From the NCBI GenBank assembly GCA_003220495.1, contig QHSP01000047.1, positions 1 to 54,300 of the forward strand: a stretch of DNA of 54,300 nucleotides, read 5' to 3'. Both the position numbers and the translations under genes were made by a program. This document shows positions 8,683 to 19,026 of the stretch, in pieces. Within the stretch, counting starts at the first letter, position 1. The number at the start of each line of letters is the position of its first letter. Under the pieces are notes generated by a model. The model ran no database searches. It was not told the origin of the DNA and saw only the letters and a list, made by a program, of their open reading frames with translations. The stretch comes from Candidatus Rokuibacteriota bacterium (GTDB lineage Bacteria; Methylomirabilota; Methylomirabilia; Rokubacteriales; CSP1-6).

Positions 8683-9252
8683 ATGAACGCGAGATCGGAA
8701 CGCGCGGCGACTGGATCGGTCGTGATCGAGGTGCTTGGTATCGACTCTGCCATGCGAGAGCTGACGGGGTTGGTGGTGTTGCTCAAGGACGCGGTGGATT
8801 CAGGAGCATCGGTGGGGTTCTTGCCGCCGATGGCGGAGGCCGAGGGGCAGGCGTACTGGCGGAGTGTGGTCGAGGCGGTGCGGGAGGGGTCGTGTGTCTT
8901 GCTGGGGGCGCGCGAGGCGGATGGGACGCTCGTCGGCACCGCGCAGCTCTTGCTGGCGACCCGGCCGAACGGGTCGCATCGGGCCGAGGTGGCCAAGGTG
9001 ATGGTTCACACGAAGGCGCGCCGCCGGGGGATCGGGCGCGCGCTCATGCTGGCGATCGAGGCGCGCGCGCGGGGACTCGGCCGCACCACCCTGGTGCTCG
9101 ACACGCGGCGGGGCGACCCGTCGGAGGGGCTCTACACAGCAGTCGGCTACACCCTCGCGGGAGTGATCCCGCGATATGCGCGCAGCGCGAATGGCGCCCT
9201 CGATCCGAGCGCGTTGTACTACCGGTTGTTGACCGAAGGAGACCAACCGTGA
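8683..9252 (+). CDS. GNAT family N-acetyltransferase inside the urease operon
   Basis: A 189-residue acetyl-CoA-dependent acyltransferase. The GNAT core is visible as [19 protein letters not shown] (motif A, with the pyrophosphate-binding R-x-x-G-x-G/A as RRRGIGRA) and the C-terminal segment [21 protein letters not shown] 8683 is chosen because the open frame upstream of it lies within the inverted repeat and is low-complexity Arg/Gly/Pro. Its stop overlaps the ureB start (GTGA), so it is translationally coupled to urease. The substrate is unknown. Candidates would be a small amine, or a nitrogen-metabolism protein. Confidence 0.88.
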   Translation: MNARSERAATGSVVIEVLGIDSAMRELTGLVVLLKDAVDSGASVGFLPPMAEAEGQAYWRSVVEAVREGSCVLLGAREADGTLVGTAQLLLATRPNGSHRAEVAKVMVHTKARRRGIGRALMLAIEARARGLGRTTLVLDTRRGDPSEGLYTAVGYTLAGVIPRYARSANGALDPSALYYRLLTEGDQP

Positions 9253-9595
9253 TTCCCGGCGAGTATCTGCTCGGTGAGGGCGACATCATCGCGAATCAGG
9301 GCCGCCGAACGGTCGAGCTGACCGTGACCAACACAGGCGATCGCCCGATCCAGATCGGCTCGCACTTCCACTTCTTCGAGGTCAACCGCGCGCTCCGCTT
9401 CGAGCGCGCTCGAGCGTTCGGGATGCGGCTCAACGTGCCGGCGGGCACGGCCGTGCGCTTCGAGCCCGGCGACGAGAAGCGCGTCACGCTCGTCGAGCTC
9501 GGCGGGACGCGCCGCGTCTTCGGCCTGAACGCGCTGACCGAGGGCGGCGGCCGCGAGCAAGCGCTCGCGAAGCTCGCGGCGTGGGAGCGCCGCTC

Positions 9596-9599
<4 letters not shown>
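9249..9599 (+). CDS. ureB: Urease subunit beta UreB
   Basis: A 116-residue beta subunit of urease. It starts at GTG 9249 ([13 protein letters not shown]), overlapping the acetyltransferase stop. Family motifs are present: [21 protein letters not shown], seen here as [16 protein letters not shown], then [20 protein letters not shown] and [10 protein letters not shown]. Length is normal. It overlaps ureC by four bases (ATGA). Confidence 0.96.
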
Positions 9600-11313
<1,714 letters not shown>

Positions 11314-11314
<1 letters not shown>

Positions 11315-11913
11315 TGGGCGGCCCCGAAATGGCCCCCCATACCCCCCCATCCGCGGCGCGATCGAGCCCCAGGCTCGATCGTTCTGGCGGTCAACCCGCT
11401 TCATCGGGTGGCAGTCAGCCCGTTCCTTCGTCGGGCAGTCAGCCCGTTGCATCGTCTGGCGGTCAACCCATCGTGATTACCCAGCTTCCGGCCGGTGTCG
11501 GCGAAGCGGAGCTGGCCGGACGCGTGCGGGACACGCTCGTGCTGACGGCCGACGAGCGGCGATGGGGGCGGCGGCGGGTGACGACGACCGGTGGGCGGAC
11601 GCTCGCGCTGGCGTTGCCGACCGGCAGCGTGTTGAAGCCGGGGGCGGTCTTGCACGTCGAGCCGGATTGGTTCGTGGTCGTCGAGTGCGCTGCGGAGCCT
11701 TGCCTGGCAGTCACGCCGGCGTCGCGCGAGGAGGCGCTGCGTGTCGCGTTCGAAGTCGGCAATCGCCACTTCAACCTGGCGCTCGACGGTGAGCGGCTCC
11801 TCGTTCCGGATGATCCGGGGATGGACATCCTCCTCACGCGGATGAACGTCCGATTCGAGCGGGTGCGCGCACCGTTCGTGCCGATCGGTGGAGGTCAGCG
11901 TCATGACCGGTGA
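11314..11913 (+). CDS. ureE: Urease accessory protein UreE with N-terminal repeat extension
   Basis: UreE carries nickel to the urease assembly complex. The recognisable part begins near residue 54 (IVITQLPAG) and includes TADERRWGRRRV, LALALPTGSVLKPG, VGNRHFNLALDGERLLVPDDP and the C-terminal RFERVRAPFVP. In the segment VGNRH the conserved His of the UreE C-terminal domain is present. From ATG 11314, which overlaps the ureC stop (TAATG), the protein has 199 residues with a 53-residue Ser/Gly/Gln/Pro extension built from an 8-residue repeat. Starting instead at GTG 11473 gives 146 residues, closer to ordinary UreE. No clear ribosome site marks either. It ends in GGGQRHDR, without a His-rich tail. 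Confidence 0.85.
11352..11384. repeat. Perfect 10-bp hairpin at the start of ureE
   Basis: CGATCGAGCC and GGCTCGATCG flank a three-base loop in the stretch 11360-11382, between the ureC stop and the 24-bp repeats. If ureE starts at the downstream GTG 11473 this would be an untranslated hairpin, possibly tuning expression of the accessory genes relative to the structural subunits. Confidence 0.55.
11386..11473 (+). repeat. 24-bp tandem repeat, 3.7 copies, in frame in ureE
   Basis: Units at 11386-11409, 11410-11433 and 11434-11457, plus a partial unit at 11458-11473. Each is 24 bp (eight codons) and they read GGQPASSG, GSQPVPSS, GSQPVASS and GGQPI in the ureE frame. The period being a multiple of three and the silent change CAA/CAG fit a translated repeat, but an intergenic repeat that happens to be open is not excluded. 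Confidence 0.8.
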
Positions 11914-12591
11914 TCCCGCGCTCCTGACCTTGCTGCAGTTCGCCGACGGACTGTTCCCAGCCGGCGGCTTCGCGCACTCGTTCGGGCTCGAGACCTACGT
12001 GCAGGACGGGCGGGTGCGCGACCGGCACGATCTCGAGATGTTCGTCGCCGCGCACCTCGAGGGCTCGGCCGGTCCGGCCGATGCGGCCGCCGCCGCGATC
12101 GCCGTCACGCTCGCACGCCGGGACGACCCGGCGGCGTGGATCATGCTCGACGCGCGGCTCGACGCGATGAAGACCGTCCCGGAATTCAGGGTCGCCAGCC
12201 GCCAGATGGGTCGGCAGACGCTCCGGATCGCTGCCGGCATCGGCGGCGATTCGTTTCTCGCCCATCTGGCCCGCGCCGTCGACGACGGGCGCGCGTCGGC
12301 TCACCACGCGACGGTGTTCGGCGCGGCGGTGGGTCGTGGCGGCGCCGATCCCGAGCGCGCGGCGGCGGCGTACCTCTACGCGAGCGCGTCGCTGCTGGTG
12401 GGGGCCGGCCTCCGGCTCATCGCGCTCGGGCAGCTCGACGGCCAGCGCGTGCTCGCGGCGATGCGAGGCCCAATCGAACGGCTGGCGACGGCGGCGGCGC
12501 TCGCCACCGTGGACGATCTGTGGAGCTTCAATCCGGCGATCGAGATCGCGGGGATTCGTCACGCGGCGCTCGACATGAGGTTGTTCAGGTC

Positions 12592-12595
<4 letters not shown>
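11903..12595 (+). CDS. ureF: Urease accessory protein UreF
   Basis: A 230-residue chaperone that acts with UreD and UreG in nickel insertion; it gates the GTPase of UreG. ATG 11903 gives [19 protein letters not shown] followed by [11 protein letters not shown], the UreF signature; it lies 11 bases inside ureE. Further family features are [11 protein letters not shown] and, near the end, [21 protein letters not shown]. It overlaps ureG by four bases. Confidence 0.95.
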
Positions 12596-13214
<619 letters not shown>

Positions 13215-13218
<4 letters not shown>

Positions 13219-14069
13219 CGGCCGGCGCAGCGCTCGAGGCCGCCCGCGTCGGGCGGGACGGCGCGCTGAGCCTCCGCTTCGAGCGGCGCGGTCCCGCAAC
13301 CGTCGTCGCGGGCTGCCGGTACACGCTGCCGCTCCAGGTCCTGGCGCCCGTCGCGCTCGACGACCCCGCGGCAGTCGTCTCGATCCTGAATCCGACTGGT
13401 GGGCTCGTGGGCGGCGACCGGCTCTCGATCCACGTCCACGCGGCGGCGGGAGCGCACGCGGTTCTCACGACGCCTTCGGCGACCCGGGTGTACCGGACCG
13501 AGGGCGAGCCGACCGTGCAGTCCGTGCGGCTCTCGGTCGGTCCGCGCGCCGTCGTCGAGTGGGTGCCCGACCACACCATCCCGTTCGCGGGCTCGGCGCT
13601 TCGCCAGTCGATCGACGTCGACCTGGACGAGACCGCCGGTCTCATCCTCGTCGACGCGTTCTCCGCCGGCCGGATCGCGCTCGGCGAAGCGTGGCGGTTC
13701 GCCGCCCTCGAGAGCGCGGTGTCGATCCGCGACGCGCGCGGCTGGCTCCTCCACGATCGGTTCGTGCTGCGCGGTCGCGCCGGTCACCCGGCCTTGGGCG
13801 GGCTCGGCTTCACCGAGTCGCGCCCATACTTCGCGTCGATCGCGGTCATGGGAGGATTCGACCGCGATCGCTTCGCGGCCGACGTCCAGCACCTCGCCGC
13901 GGGCGGTGAAGCCGCGCGCCTCGGGGTGGCGGGGCTCCCGCGCGGCGGGGCGCTCGTCCGCTGCCTCGCGCCGACCGCGCCGACGCTCGTCGACTCGGTC
14001 GAGGGCTGCTGGCGGGTCGCGCGCCGGGCGCTTCTCGGGCTCCCTCCGCTCGCCCTGCGCAAGGGTTAG
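13215..14069 (+). CDS. ureD: Urease accessory protein UreD (UreH)
   Basis: A 284-residue scaffold that binds apo-urease and recruits UreF and UreG. GTG 13215 overlaps ureG. It shows [50 protein letters not shown] and [12 protein letters not shown], all UreD hallmarks (the first written without its flanks). UreD is the least conserved accessory protein, but these segments and its place at the end of the operon make the call firm. No standard terminator follows; the next gene starts 82 bases on. Confidence 0.94.
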
Positions 14070-14132
14070 ATCTGGCCCGCCTCGGCGCCGGACCGCCTCT
14101 TACTTCCGGTGGCGAAAATGCGATGTTTCCGT

Positions 14133-14138
14133 TACACT
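14133..14138 (+). promoter_or_regulatory. Possible -10 element before the DUF47 gene
   Basis: TACACT lies 13 bases before the ATG at 14152. The base of highest weight for a -35 element 17 bp upstream (TGGCGA, 14110-14115) matches TTGACA at only three of six positions, so this is a weak call resting on the -10 alone. Confidence 0.35.
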
Positions 14139-14151
14139 CTGGTTCGGGTCA

Positions 14152-14769
14152 ATGTTCAATCTGATCCCGAAGGAAGTCCGGTTCTTCGACTACTTCGAGC
14201 AGCAGTCCCAGCACATCATCCGGGCCGCCGCCTTGCTGCACGAGATGGTCCACAACTTCGGCGACGCGCGGGCCAAGGCCCACGCGATCAAGGAAGTCGA
14301 GCACCAGGGCGACCACGTGACGCACGAGATCATCAAGAAGCTCAACACGACGTTCATCACGCCGATCGACCGTGAGGACATCCACGACCTGGCCTCGCGT
14401 CTCGACGACGTGCTCGACTACATCGAGGCGGCCGCGGAGCGGCTGGTCGTCTACCGCATCAAGGAGCCCACCTCGGCCTGCCGGGCGATGGCCGAGGTCA
14501 TCGTGCTCACCTCGCACGCGACAGACCGCACCATCAGGTGCCTGCGAACGATGGACCCAGGGTTTCACGAGCACACCGTCGAGGTGAACCGCCTCGAGAA
14601 CACCGCCGACGTACTGCTGCGCGACAGCCTCGCCGCGATGTTCGAGGAGGCGAGCGACCCCATCGAGGTCATCAAGTGGAAAGAGATCTACGAGACGATG
14701 GAGATCGTGACCGACCGGTGCGAGGACGTCGTCAACGTGATCGAGGGGATCATCCTCAAGATGGCGTGA
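14152..14769 (+). CDS. DUF47 / PhoU-like Pit accessory protein
   Basis: A 205-residue all-helical protein starting MFNLIPKEVRFFDYFEQQS, as in DUF47 (PhoU-related) proteins that are encoded next to Pit transporters and modulate them. Visible family segments are EHQGDHVTHEIIKKLNTTFI (written here as its core GDHVTHEIIKKLNTTF), PIDREDIHDLASRLDDVLD and KWKEIYETMEIVTDRCEDV. Upstream reading in the same frame is the shadow of ureD. The phosphate transporter gene begins 15 bases downstream, so the two form an operon. Confidence 0.93.
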   Translation: MFNLIPKEVRFFDYFEQQSQHIIRAAALLHEMVHNFGDARAKAHAIKEVEHQGDHVTHEIIKKLNTTFITPIDREDIHDLASRLDDVLDYIEAAAERLVVYRIKEPTSACRAMAEVIVLTSHATDRTIRCLRTMDPGFHEHTVEVNRLENTADVLLRDSLAAMFEEASDPIEVIKWKEIYETMEIVTDRCEDVVNVIEGIILKMA

Positions 14770-14783
14770 TCTCGGGCTGAACG

Positions 14784-15776
14784 GTGCTCACCGCCGTCGT
14801 CGTCATCATCTTCGTCGCGCTCGTCTTCGACTTCATCAACGGCTTCCACGACGCCGCCAACTCGATCGCCACCGTCGTGTCGACTCGCGTGCTGACCCCG
14901 CTGCAGGCCGTGGCGTGGGCGGCGTTCTTCAACGTCGTCGCCGCGTTCGGCTTCGGCGTGAGCGTGGCGCGGACGGTGGGCAAAGGGGTCGTCGACACGG
15001 CGGTGGTCGATCAGTGGGTGATCCTGGCCGGGCTCATCGGCGCCATCGTGTGGGACCTGATCACGTGGGTGTGGGCCCTGCCGACCAGCTCCTCGCACGC
15101 GCTGATCGGCGGCTTCGCCGGCGCGGCCGTCGTCAAGGCGGGGTTCGGCTCGCTCGTCCCGGCCGGCCTCGTCAAGATCGGCGCGTTCATGATCCTGGCG
15201 CCGCTGATCGGCCTCGTCGTCGGCTTCGCGACGATGGTGCTGGTCATCAACGTCTTCAAGCGCGCGACGCCCGGCCGGGTGGACAAGGTCTTCCGTCGCG
15301 GCCAGCTCCTGTCGGCGGCCGCCTACAGTCTGGGGCACGGCACCAACGACGCTCAGAAGACGATGGGGATCATCGCCGTCCTGCTCTTCACGACCGGCCA
15401 CCTCGGCCCCGAGTTCTACGTGCCGTTCTGGGTCGTGCTCGCGGCGCACGCCGCGCTCGGCCTGGGGACGATGGCCGGCGGCTGGCGCATCGTGAAGACC
15501 ATGGGGATGCGGATCACGAAGCTGCGGCCCGTCGGCGGCTTCTGCGCGGAGACGGCGGGCGCGATCACGCTGATCGGCACCGCGTTCGCGGGAATTCCGG
15601 TGAGCACCACGCAGACGATCAGCGGGTCGATCATGGGCGTGGGCGCGATTCAGCGCTTCTCGGCCGTCCGCTGGGGTGTCGCGGGGAGGATCCTCTGGGC
15701 GTGGATCCTCACCATTCCCGCCTCGGCGATCGTGGCGGCCGCCACCTGGATGCTGCTACACCTCGTCGGCGTCTGA
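14784..15776 (+). CDS. Inorganic phosphate transporter, Pit/PHO-4 family
   Basis: A 330-residue, about 10-helix inner-membrane phosphate (probably metal-phosphate symport) transporter. The duplicated PHO4 signatures are both present: FDFINGFHDAANSIATVVST near the N-terminus and SLGHGTNDAQKTMGII near residue 175. Two further repeat elements are WALPTSSSHALIGGF and GIPVSTTQTISGSIMG. GTG 14784 follows the DUF47 gene closely. The stop codon lies inside a strong hairpin shared with the converging TAXI gene. Confidence 0.95.
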   Translation: MLTAVVVIIFVALVFDFINGFHDAANSIATVVSTRVLTPLQAVAWAAFFNVVAAFGFGVSVARTVGKGVVDTAVVDQWVILAGLIGAIVWDLITWVWALPTSSSHALIGGFAGAAVVKAGFGSLVPAGLVKIGAFMILAPLIGLVVGFATMVLVINVFKRATPGRVDKVFRRGQLLSAAAYSLGHGTNDAQKTMGIIAVLLFTTGHLGPEFYVPFWVVLAAHAALGLGTMAGGWRIVKTMGMRITKLRPVGGFCAETAGAITLIGTAFAGIPVSTTQTISGSIMGVGAIQRFSAVRWGVAGRILWAWILTIPASAIVAAATWMLLHLVGV

Positions 15777-15799
15777 CCCGGGCACGGTCAGGCGCCGAC
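15765..15799. terminator. Bidirectional hairpin between converging pit and TAXI genes
   Basis: Fourteen bases 15765-15778 pair with 15786-15799 (one G-U) around a seven-base loop. It covers the pit stop codon and ends just before the stop of the minus-strand TAXI gene. The U-tract is poor on both strands, so it may work as a transcript-end barrier rather than an efficient intrinsic terminator. Confidence 0.5.
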
Positions 15800-15803
15800 G
15801 GCC

Positions 15804-16796
15804 TTACTGGTCGAGCGCTCCCTTGATCGCGTCGAAGACCGGATTCTGAGTGCTGCGCTGCCCGGGCGCGCTCGTCGCGGGCGCCGCCTTGCCGAGGAAC
15901 TTCCGGACGCAGTCGTACTGCTCCCAGCCCCGGAGCGGGTAGTTGAGGTCGACCACCTTCCACTTGGCGTGGCCGTTCTTCTGGAGGCTGTCCAGCCCCC
16001 GCGACACGAGCTGCGCGAAGCGGCCGATGTTGTCGCAATCCCGGCGGCGGAAATCGAACGACACGAGCACCGCCTTGACCGCCGCCGTGTTGATCGCGGC
16101 CGTCTGCCACGGATAGGTCCCCGCCGGAATCTCGGCTTGCGGGTAGAACTCGAGGACGCTCTTGTTCATGATCGGGATCAGCTCGAGCCCGTCCTTGTCG
16201 GTGACGTCCTCCTTGAGGAGCTTCACCGGATAGCCGGCCACGTAGAACATCGCGTCGATGCGGCCCGCCTTGAGCTCGGCCAGCGCCTCGCCCGTGTCGA
16301 TCGGCACCATCTCGCTCGGCGCGACTTCCGACAGCTTGAAGAGCAGGCGCGCGGTGAGGTAGGTGCCGCTGCCATCCCGGCCGACGGCGACCCTGCGTCC
16401 GGCCAGGTCGTCGAAGTCGGCGATGCCCTTCTTGCCGAGCAGGTGGATCTCCTCGTTGTAGAGCGGGAAAACCATCTTCGTCTTCCGCGCGATCTGCTTG
16501 AGCACAGGGTCCGACTGCACGCGCGAGACGAACGCCAGGACGTCGGACTGCACGATGCCCATCGGCACGCCGGGCCGCTGGTAGACCGCGTACACGTTTT
16601 CGATCGAGCCCTTCGACGGAAAGACGTTCAGGTTGATCCCCGCGGGCTTGACGAGCTTCTGCAGATCGAGGCCGAACTGATAGTAGGTGCCTTTCTCGCC
16701 GCCGGTGATCAGCCCGAGGTCTTCGACGGCCGCGGGCGGACTCGTCCAGGCGAACAACACCAGAAGAGCCACGGAGCAGGCGATGACGGTTTTCAC
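15804..16796 (-). CDS. TAXI family TRAP-type solute-binding protein
   Basis: A 330-residue periplasmic receptor of the TAXI class. GTG at 16796 is preceded by GGAGG (minus strand, 16804-16808), seven bases away, and opens a signal peptide (KTVIACSVALLVLFAW) that a start further upstream would bury. Features are LGLITGGEKGTYYQFG, VFPSKGSIENV, KKGIADFDDLAGRRVAVGRDGSGTY, seen as RVAVGRDGSGTYLTARLL, and DAMFYVAGYPVKLLKEDV. TAXI proteins normally serve a fused DctQM (4TM-12TM) permease, but none is adjacent; it may use one elsewhere or act as a sensor. Ligand unknown (glutamate or other carboxylates in characterised members). Confidence 0.88.
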   Translation of the reverse strand: MKTVIACSVALLVLFAWTSPPAAVEDLGLITGGEKGTYYQFGLDLQKLVKPAGINLNVFPSKGSIENVYAVYQRPGVPMGIVQSDVLAFVSRVQSDPVLKQIARKTKMVFPLYNEEIHLLGKKGIADFDDLAGRRVAVGRDGSGTYLTARLLFKLSEVAPSEMVPIDTGEALAELKAGRIDAMFYVAGYPVKLLKEDVTDKDGLELIPIMNKSVLEFYPQAEIPAGTYPWQTAAINTAAVKAVLVSFDFRRRDCDNIGRFAQLVSRGLDSLQKNGHAKWKVVDLNYPLRGWEQYDCVRKFLGKAAPATSAPGQRSTQNPVFDAIKGALDQ

Positions 16797-16921
16797 GGCA
16801 AGTCCTCCCTTACTGGAGCGGCCTCGGGGCGCGCTCCCGACTCGACCGGGTGATTTTGACATGCCTGCGGCGAAATGGCCGCGAATTGTGCAGGTGAGCC
16901 GATCCGGGCGCCCGAGGCCTC
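16797..16921. other. Short intergenic region
   Basis: It separates two minus-strand genes. It holds the ribosome site of the TAXI gene and a weak GG-N10-GC pairing on the minus strand that I do not regard as a convincing sigma-54 promoter. Nothing else is apparent. Confidence 0.4.
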
Positions 16922-18271
16922 CTAGCGGAAATCTCGCGCGCGCAGATCGTAGCGGCCGATGAGTCCGTGCAGGGTCGGGCGGCTCACCGCCAGCAGGCGC
17001 GAGGCCTGCGTGATGTTGCCCCGCGTCTTGACGAGCGCCTCGACGAGGGCGCCCCGCTCCGCCCGGTCGCGAGACTCTCGGAGGGACGTCGCGGGGCGAT
17101 CCGTGACCTCGATGCCGAGGTCACGCGCCTCCACGAGCTTGCCGCGGGCCATCAAGACCGCCCGCTCCACCGCGTTCTCGAGCTCGCGGACGTTCCCGGG
17201 CCAGGGATGGTGGGCGATGGCCTCGAGCGCCGAGCCGCCGAATCGCAGCTTCCGCCGGTGCGCCCTGCAGGCGCGCTGCAGGAGCGCGTTGGCGATGAGC
17301 ACGATGTCCTCCGCACGCTCGCGCAGGGGCGGGAGGGTCAGGTTCACGACCGAGAGGCGATAGTAGAGGTCCTCGCGGAACCGCCGCGCCTGCAGCTCGG
17401 CCCTCAGGTCCTTGTTGGTCGCCGCGACGACGCGGGCGTCGACACGAAGCACCTCGCGGCCGCCGACGCGCTCGAGCTCGCGCGCCTGCAGAAACCGAAG
17501 GAGCTTGACCTGGAGGGGCGGACTCATCTCACCGACCTCGTCGAGGAAGAGGGTGCCGCCGTCCGCGAGCTCGAGCTTGCCCTTTCGCTGCATGTGCGCG
17601 CCGGTGTAGGCGCCGCGCTCGTGGCCGAACAGCTCGGACTCCAGCAAGGTGTCGGGGATCGCGCCGCAGTTGATCGCGACGAACGGCCGGTGGTTTCGCG
17701 CGCTGTTCGCGTGGACGGCGCGCGCCAGGAGCTCCTTGCCCGTTCCGCTCTCGCCCTGGATCAGCACGGTGACGTCCGTCCGGGCGATCCGGCTCACGAC
17801 CGCGAAGATCTCGCGCATGGCGGGCGTGTGCCCCAGCATGTCCGCGAACTCGATCGCGGCCTCGTTCGCGCGCTTCTCGCCCTCGGCCTCGAGCGTCCGG
17901 AGGTGGGCCGCCCGCTGGAGCACGACCTTCAGGTCCTGGAGCTGGACCGGCTTCTGGTGGTAGTCGAACGCGCCGAGCTGGACCGAGCGGATCGCGCTGT
18001 CGCGGCCGCCGTTCTCGCTGAGGACCACGACCTTGGTCGCCGGGGCGGTCTTCATGATCTGATCGAGCGTCTCCAGCCCGTACTCCGAGCTCTCCGGATG
18101 CGGGGGGAGCCCGAGGTCGAGGCTGACGACCGTCGGCTGCTCGCACCTGAGCGCCGAGAGCGCCTCGGCGCGGCCCTCGGCGAAGAAGAGCGTGAAGTCG
18201 TCGCGCAGCGCGTGCTTGAGCTGCGTGCGGATCGCTTCCTCATCCTCGACGATGAGCAGCTTGGGCTTCAT
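16922..18271 (-). CDS. prsR: Sigma-54-dependent response regulator, PrsR (PEP-CTERM box) type
   Basis: A 449-residue activator with an N-terminal receiver (residues 4-120), AAA+ sigma-54 interaction domain (about 145-380) and Fis-type helix-turn-helix (about 405-445). The receiver keeps Asp52 in [20 protein letters not shown]; the long [10 protein letters not shown] loop is characteristic of PrsR regulators, which control exopolysaccharide and PEP-CTERM genes. In the AAA+ part I see Walker A GESGTGKE, the sigma-54 loop as GAYTGA (Tyr instead of the usual Phe), Walker [12 protein letters not shown] and the arginine-finger region. The helix-turn-helix reads [23 protein letters not shown] 18271 overlaps a short remnant resembling a histidine-kinase end. 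Its neighbours are sugar-nucleotide and polysaccharide genes, fitting its role. Confidence 0.92.
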   Translation of the reverse strand: MKPKLLIVEDEEAIRTQLKHALRDDFTLFFAEGRAEALSALRCEQPTVVSLDLGLPPHPESSEYGLETLDQIMKTAPATKVVVLSENGGRDSAIRSVQLGAFDYHQKPVQLQDLKVVLQRAAHLRTLEAEGEKRANEAAIEFADMLGHTPAMREIFAVVSRIARTDVTVLIQGESGTGKELLARAVHANSARNHRPFVAINCGAIPDTLLESELFGHERGAYTGAHMQRKGKLELADGGTLFLDEVGEMSPPLQVKLLRFLQARELERVGGREVLRVDARVVAATNKDLRAELQARRFREDLYYRLSVVNLTLPPLRERAEDIVLIANALLQRACRAHRRKLRFGGSALEAIAHHPWPGNVRELENAVERAVLMARGKLVEARDLGIEVTDRPATSLRESRDRAERGALVEALVKTRGNITQASRLLAVSRPTLHGLIGRYDLRARDFR

Positions 18272-18405
18272 GTTCGCCCTCCCAATGGCAGACGCACGGA
18301 AACGGCGGCGCCGGAGCCGTCCGGGCTCGACCCGTCGACGGCTCCGTGGTGGGGCGCCTCGCGGAGGCGCCCGAGCAACGACGTCATTCCGTTCTGGGCG
18401 CGCAT
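18268..18405 (-). pseudogene. Possible remnant of the C-terminus of a PrsK-type histidine kinase
   Basis: A 45-codon frame upstream of prsR, overlapping it by ATGA. It ends [18 protein letters not shown], which resembles the end of a kinase ATPase domain (GxxxxVxLP). In related genomes the kinase gene prsK lies exactly here. The preceding uridine kinase stop (18411-18409) is in the same frame, so everything upstream of this tail is gone. It could also be a short chance frame. The identification rests on position, overlap and a short motif only. Confidence 0.4.
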
Positions 18406-18408
18406 CGT

Positions 18409-19026
18409 CTAACGCTGGTGGGCGCCGGCCAGTCCATCGACTCGGCGGCGGCGCACGAGCGCGATGACCTGGTCGACGGCGTCGTCGAGAGGCCCCTCGT
18501 TGATGACGATGTCGTCGGCGTGAACGCGGGTCGCTTCCACGTACCGCTCGTGCGCGGGACGGGCCGAGCCCAAGTACTGGAACAGCACCTGCTCGACCGT
18601 GCGACTGCGGTCGGCGAGGTCCCGCCGGATCCGCCGGATGAGCCGGAGGTCGGCCGGCGCGTCGACGAACACCTTCACGTCCAGGAGCGAGCGCAGAGAC
18701 TCCCACCACAGGGTGAACAGGCCTTCGACGAGCACGAGCCGCGCGGCGGCGACCACGGCCGCGCCGGTGCGCCCGTGCGCCTCGCGCGAGTACACCGGCT
18801 TGCGGATCGCTTCGCCGCGCCGGAGGCCCTCGAGGTGGGCGACGAGCAGCGCCGTGTCGATCGCCGCCGGCTCGTCGCCGACTGGGCTCCGCTCCTCGGG
18901 CGGCAGGTCGCTACGATCGAGCGTGTACGACTCGAGATCGATCACGCAGCCGCCGATGCGTTCGACGAGGCCCCGGACAATCGAGCTCTTTCCCGAGCCG
19001 GTGCCGCCGCCAAGCCCGATGATCAT
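18409..19026 (-). CDS. udk: Uridine kinase family P-loop kinase
   Basis: A 205-residue nucleoside kinase (uridine/cytidine to UMP/CMP with ATP or GTP). It has Walker A GLGGGTGSGKSS, an IDLESYTLDRSDLPPEER segment in place of the usual DxYY, VYSREAHGRTG, the LVLVEGLFTLW Walker-B-like segment, and the lid RRIRRDLADRSRT, which matches the Udk pattern RRxxRDxxxRGR. ATG 19026 overlaps the stop of the upstream dehydratase gene by four bases. A phosphoribulokinase-like role is less likely at this size. Confidence 0.85.
   Translation of the reverse strand: MIIGLGGGTGSGKSSIVRGLVERIGGCVIDLESYTLDRSDLPPEERSPVGDEPAAIDTALLVAHLEGLRRGEAIRKPVYSREAHGRTGAAVVAAARLVLVEGLFTLWWESLRSLLDVKVFVDAPADLRLIRRIRRDLADRSRTVEQVLFQYLGSARPAHERYVEATRVHADDIVINEGPLDDAVDQVIALVRRRRVDGLAGAHQR

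Noticed and set aside
16862-16880. GG-N10-GC on the minus strand before the TAXI gene
   Set aside because: Neither the -24 nor the -12 element otherwise matches sigma-54 consensus; chance matches are frequent at this GC content.
16967-18412. 481-codon plus-strand frame opposite prsR
   Set aside because: Shadow of the regulator: acidic and Leu/Arg-rich with no domain.
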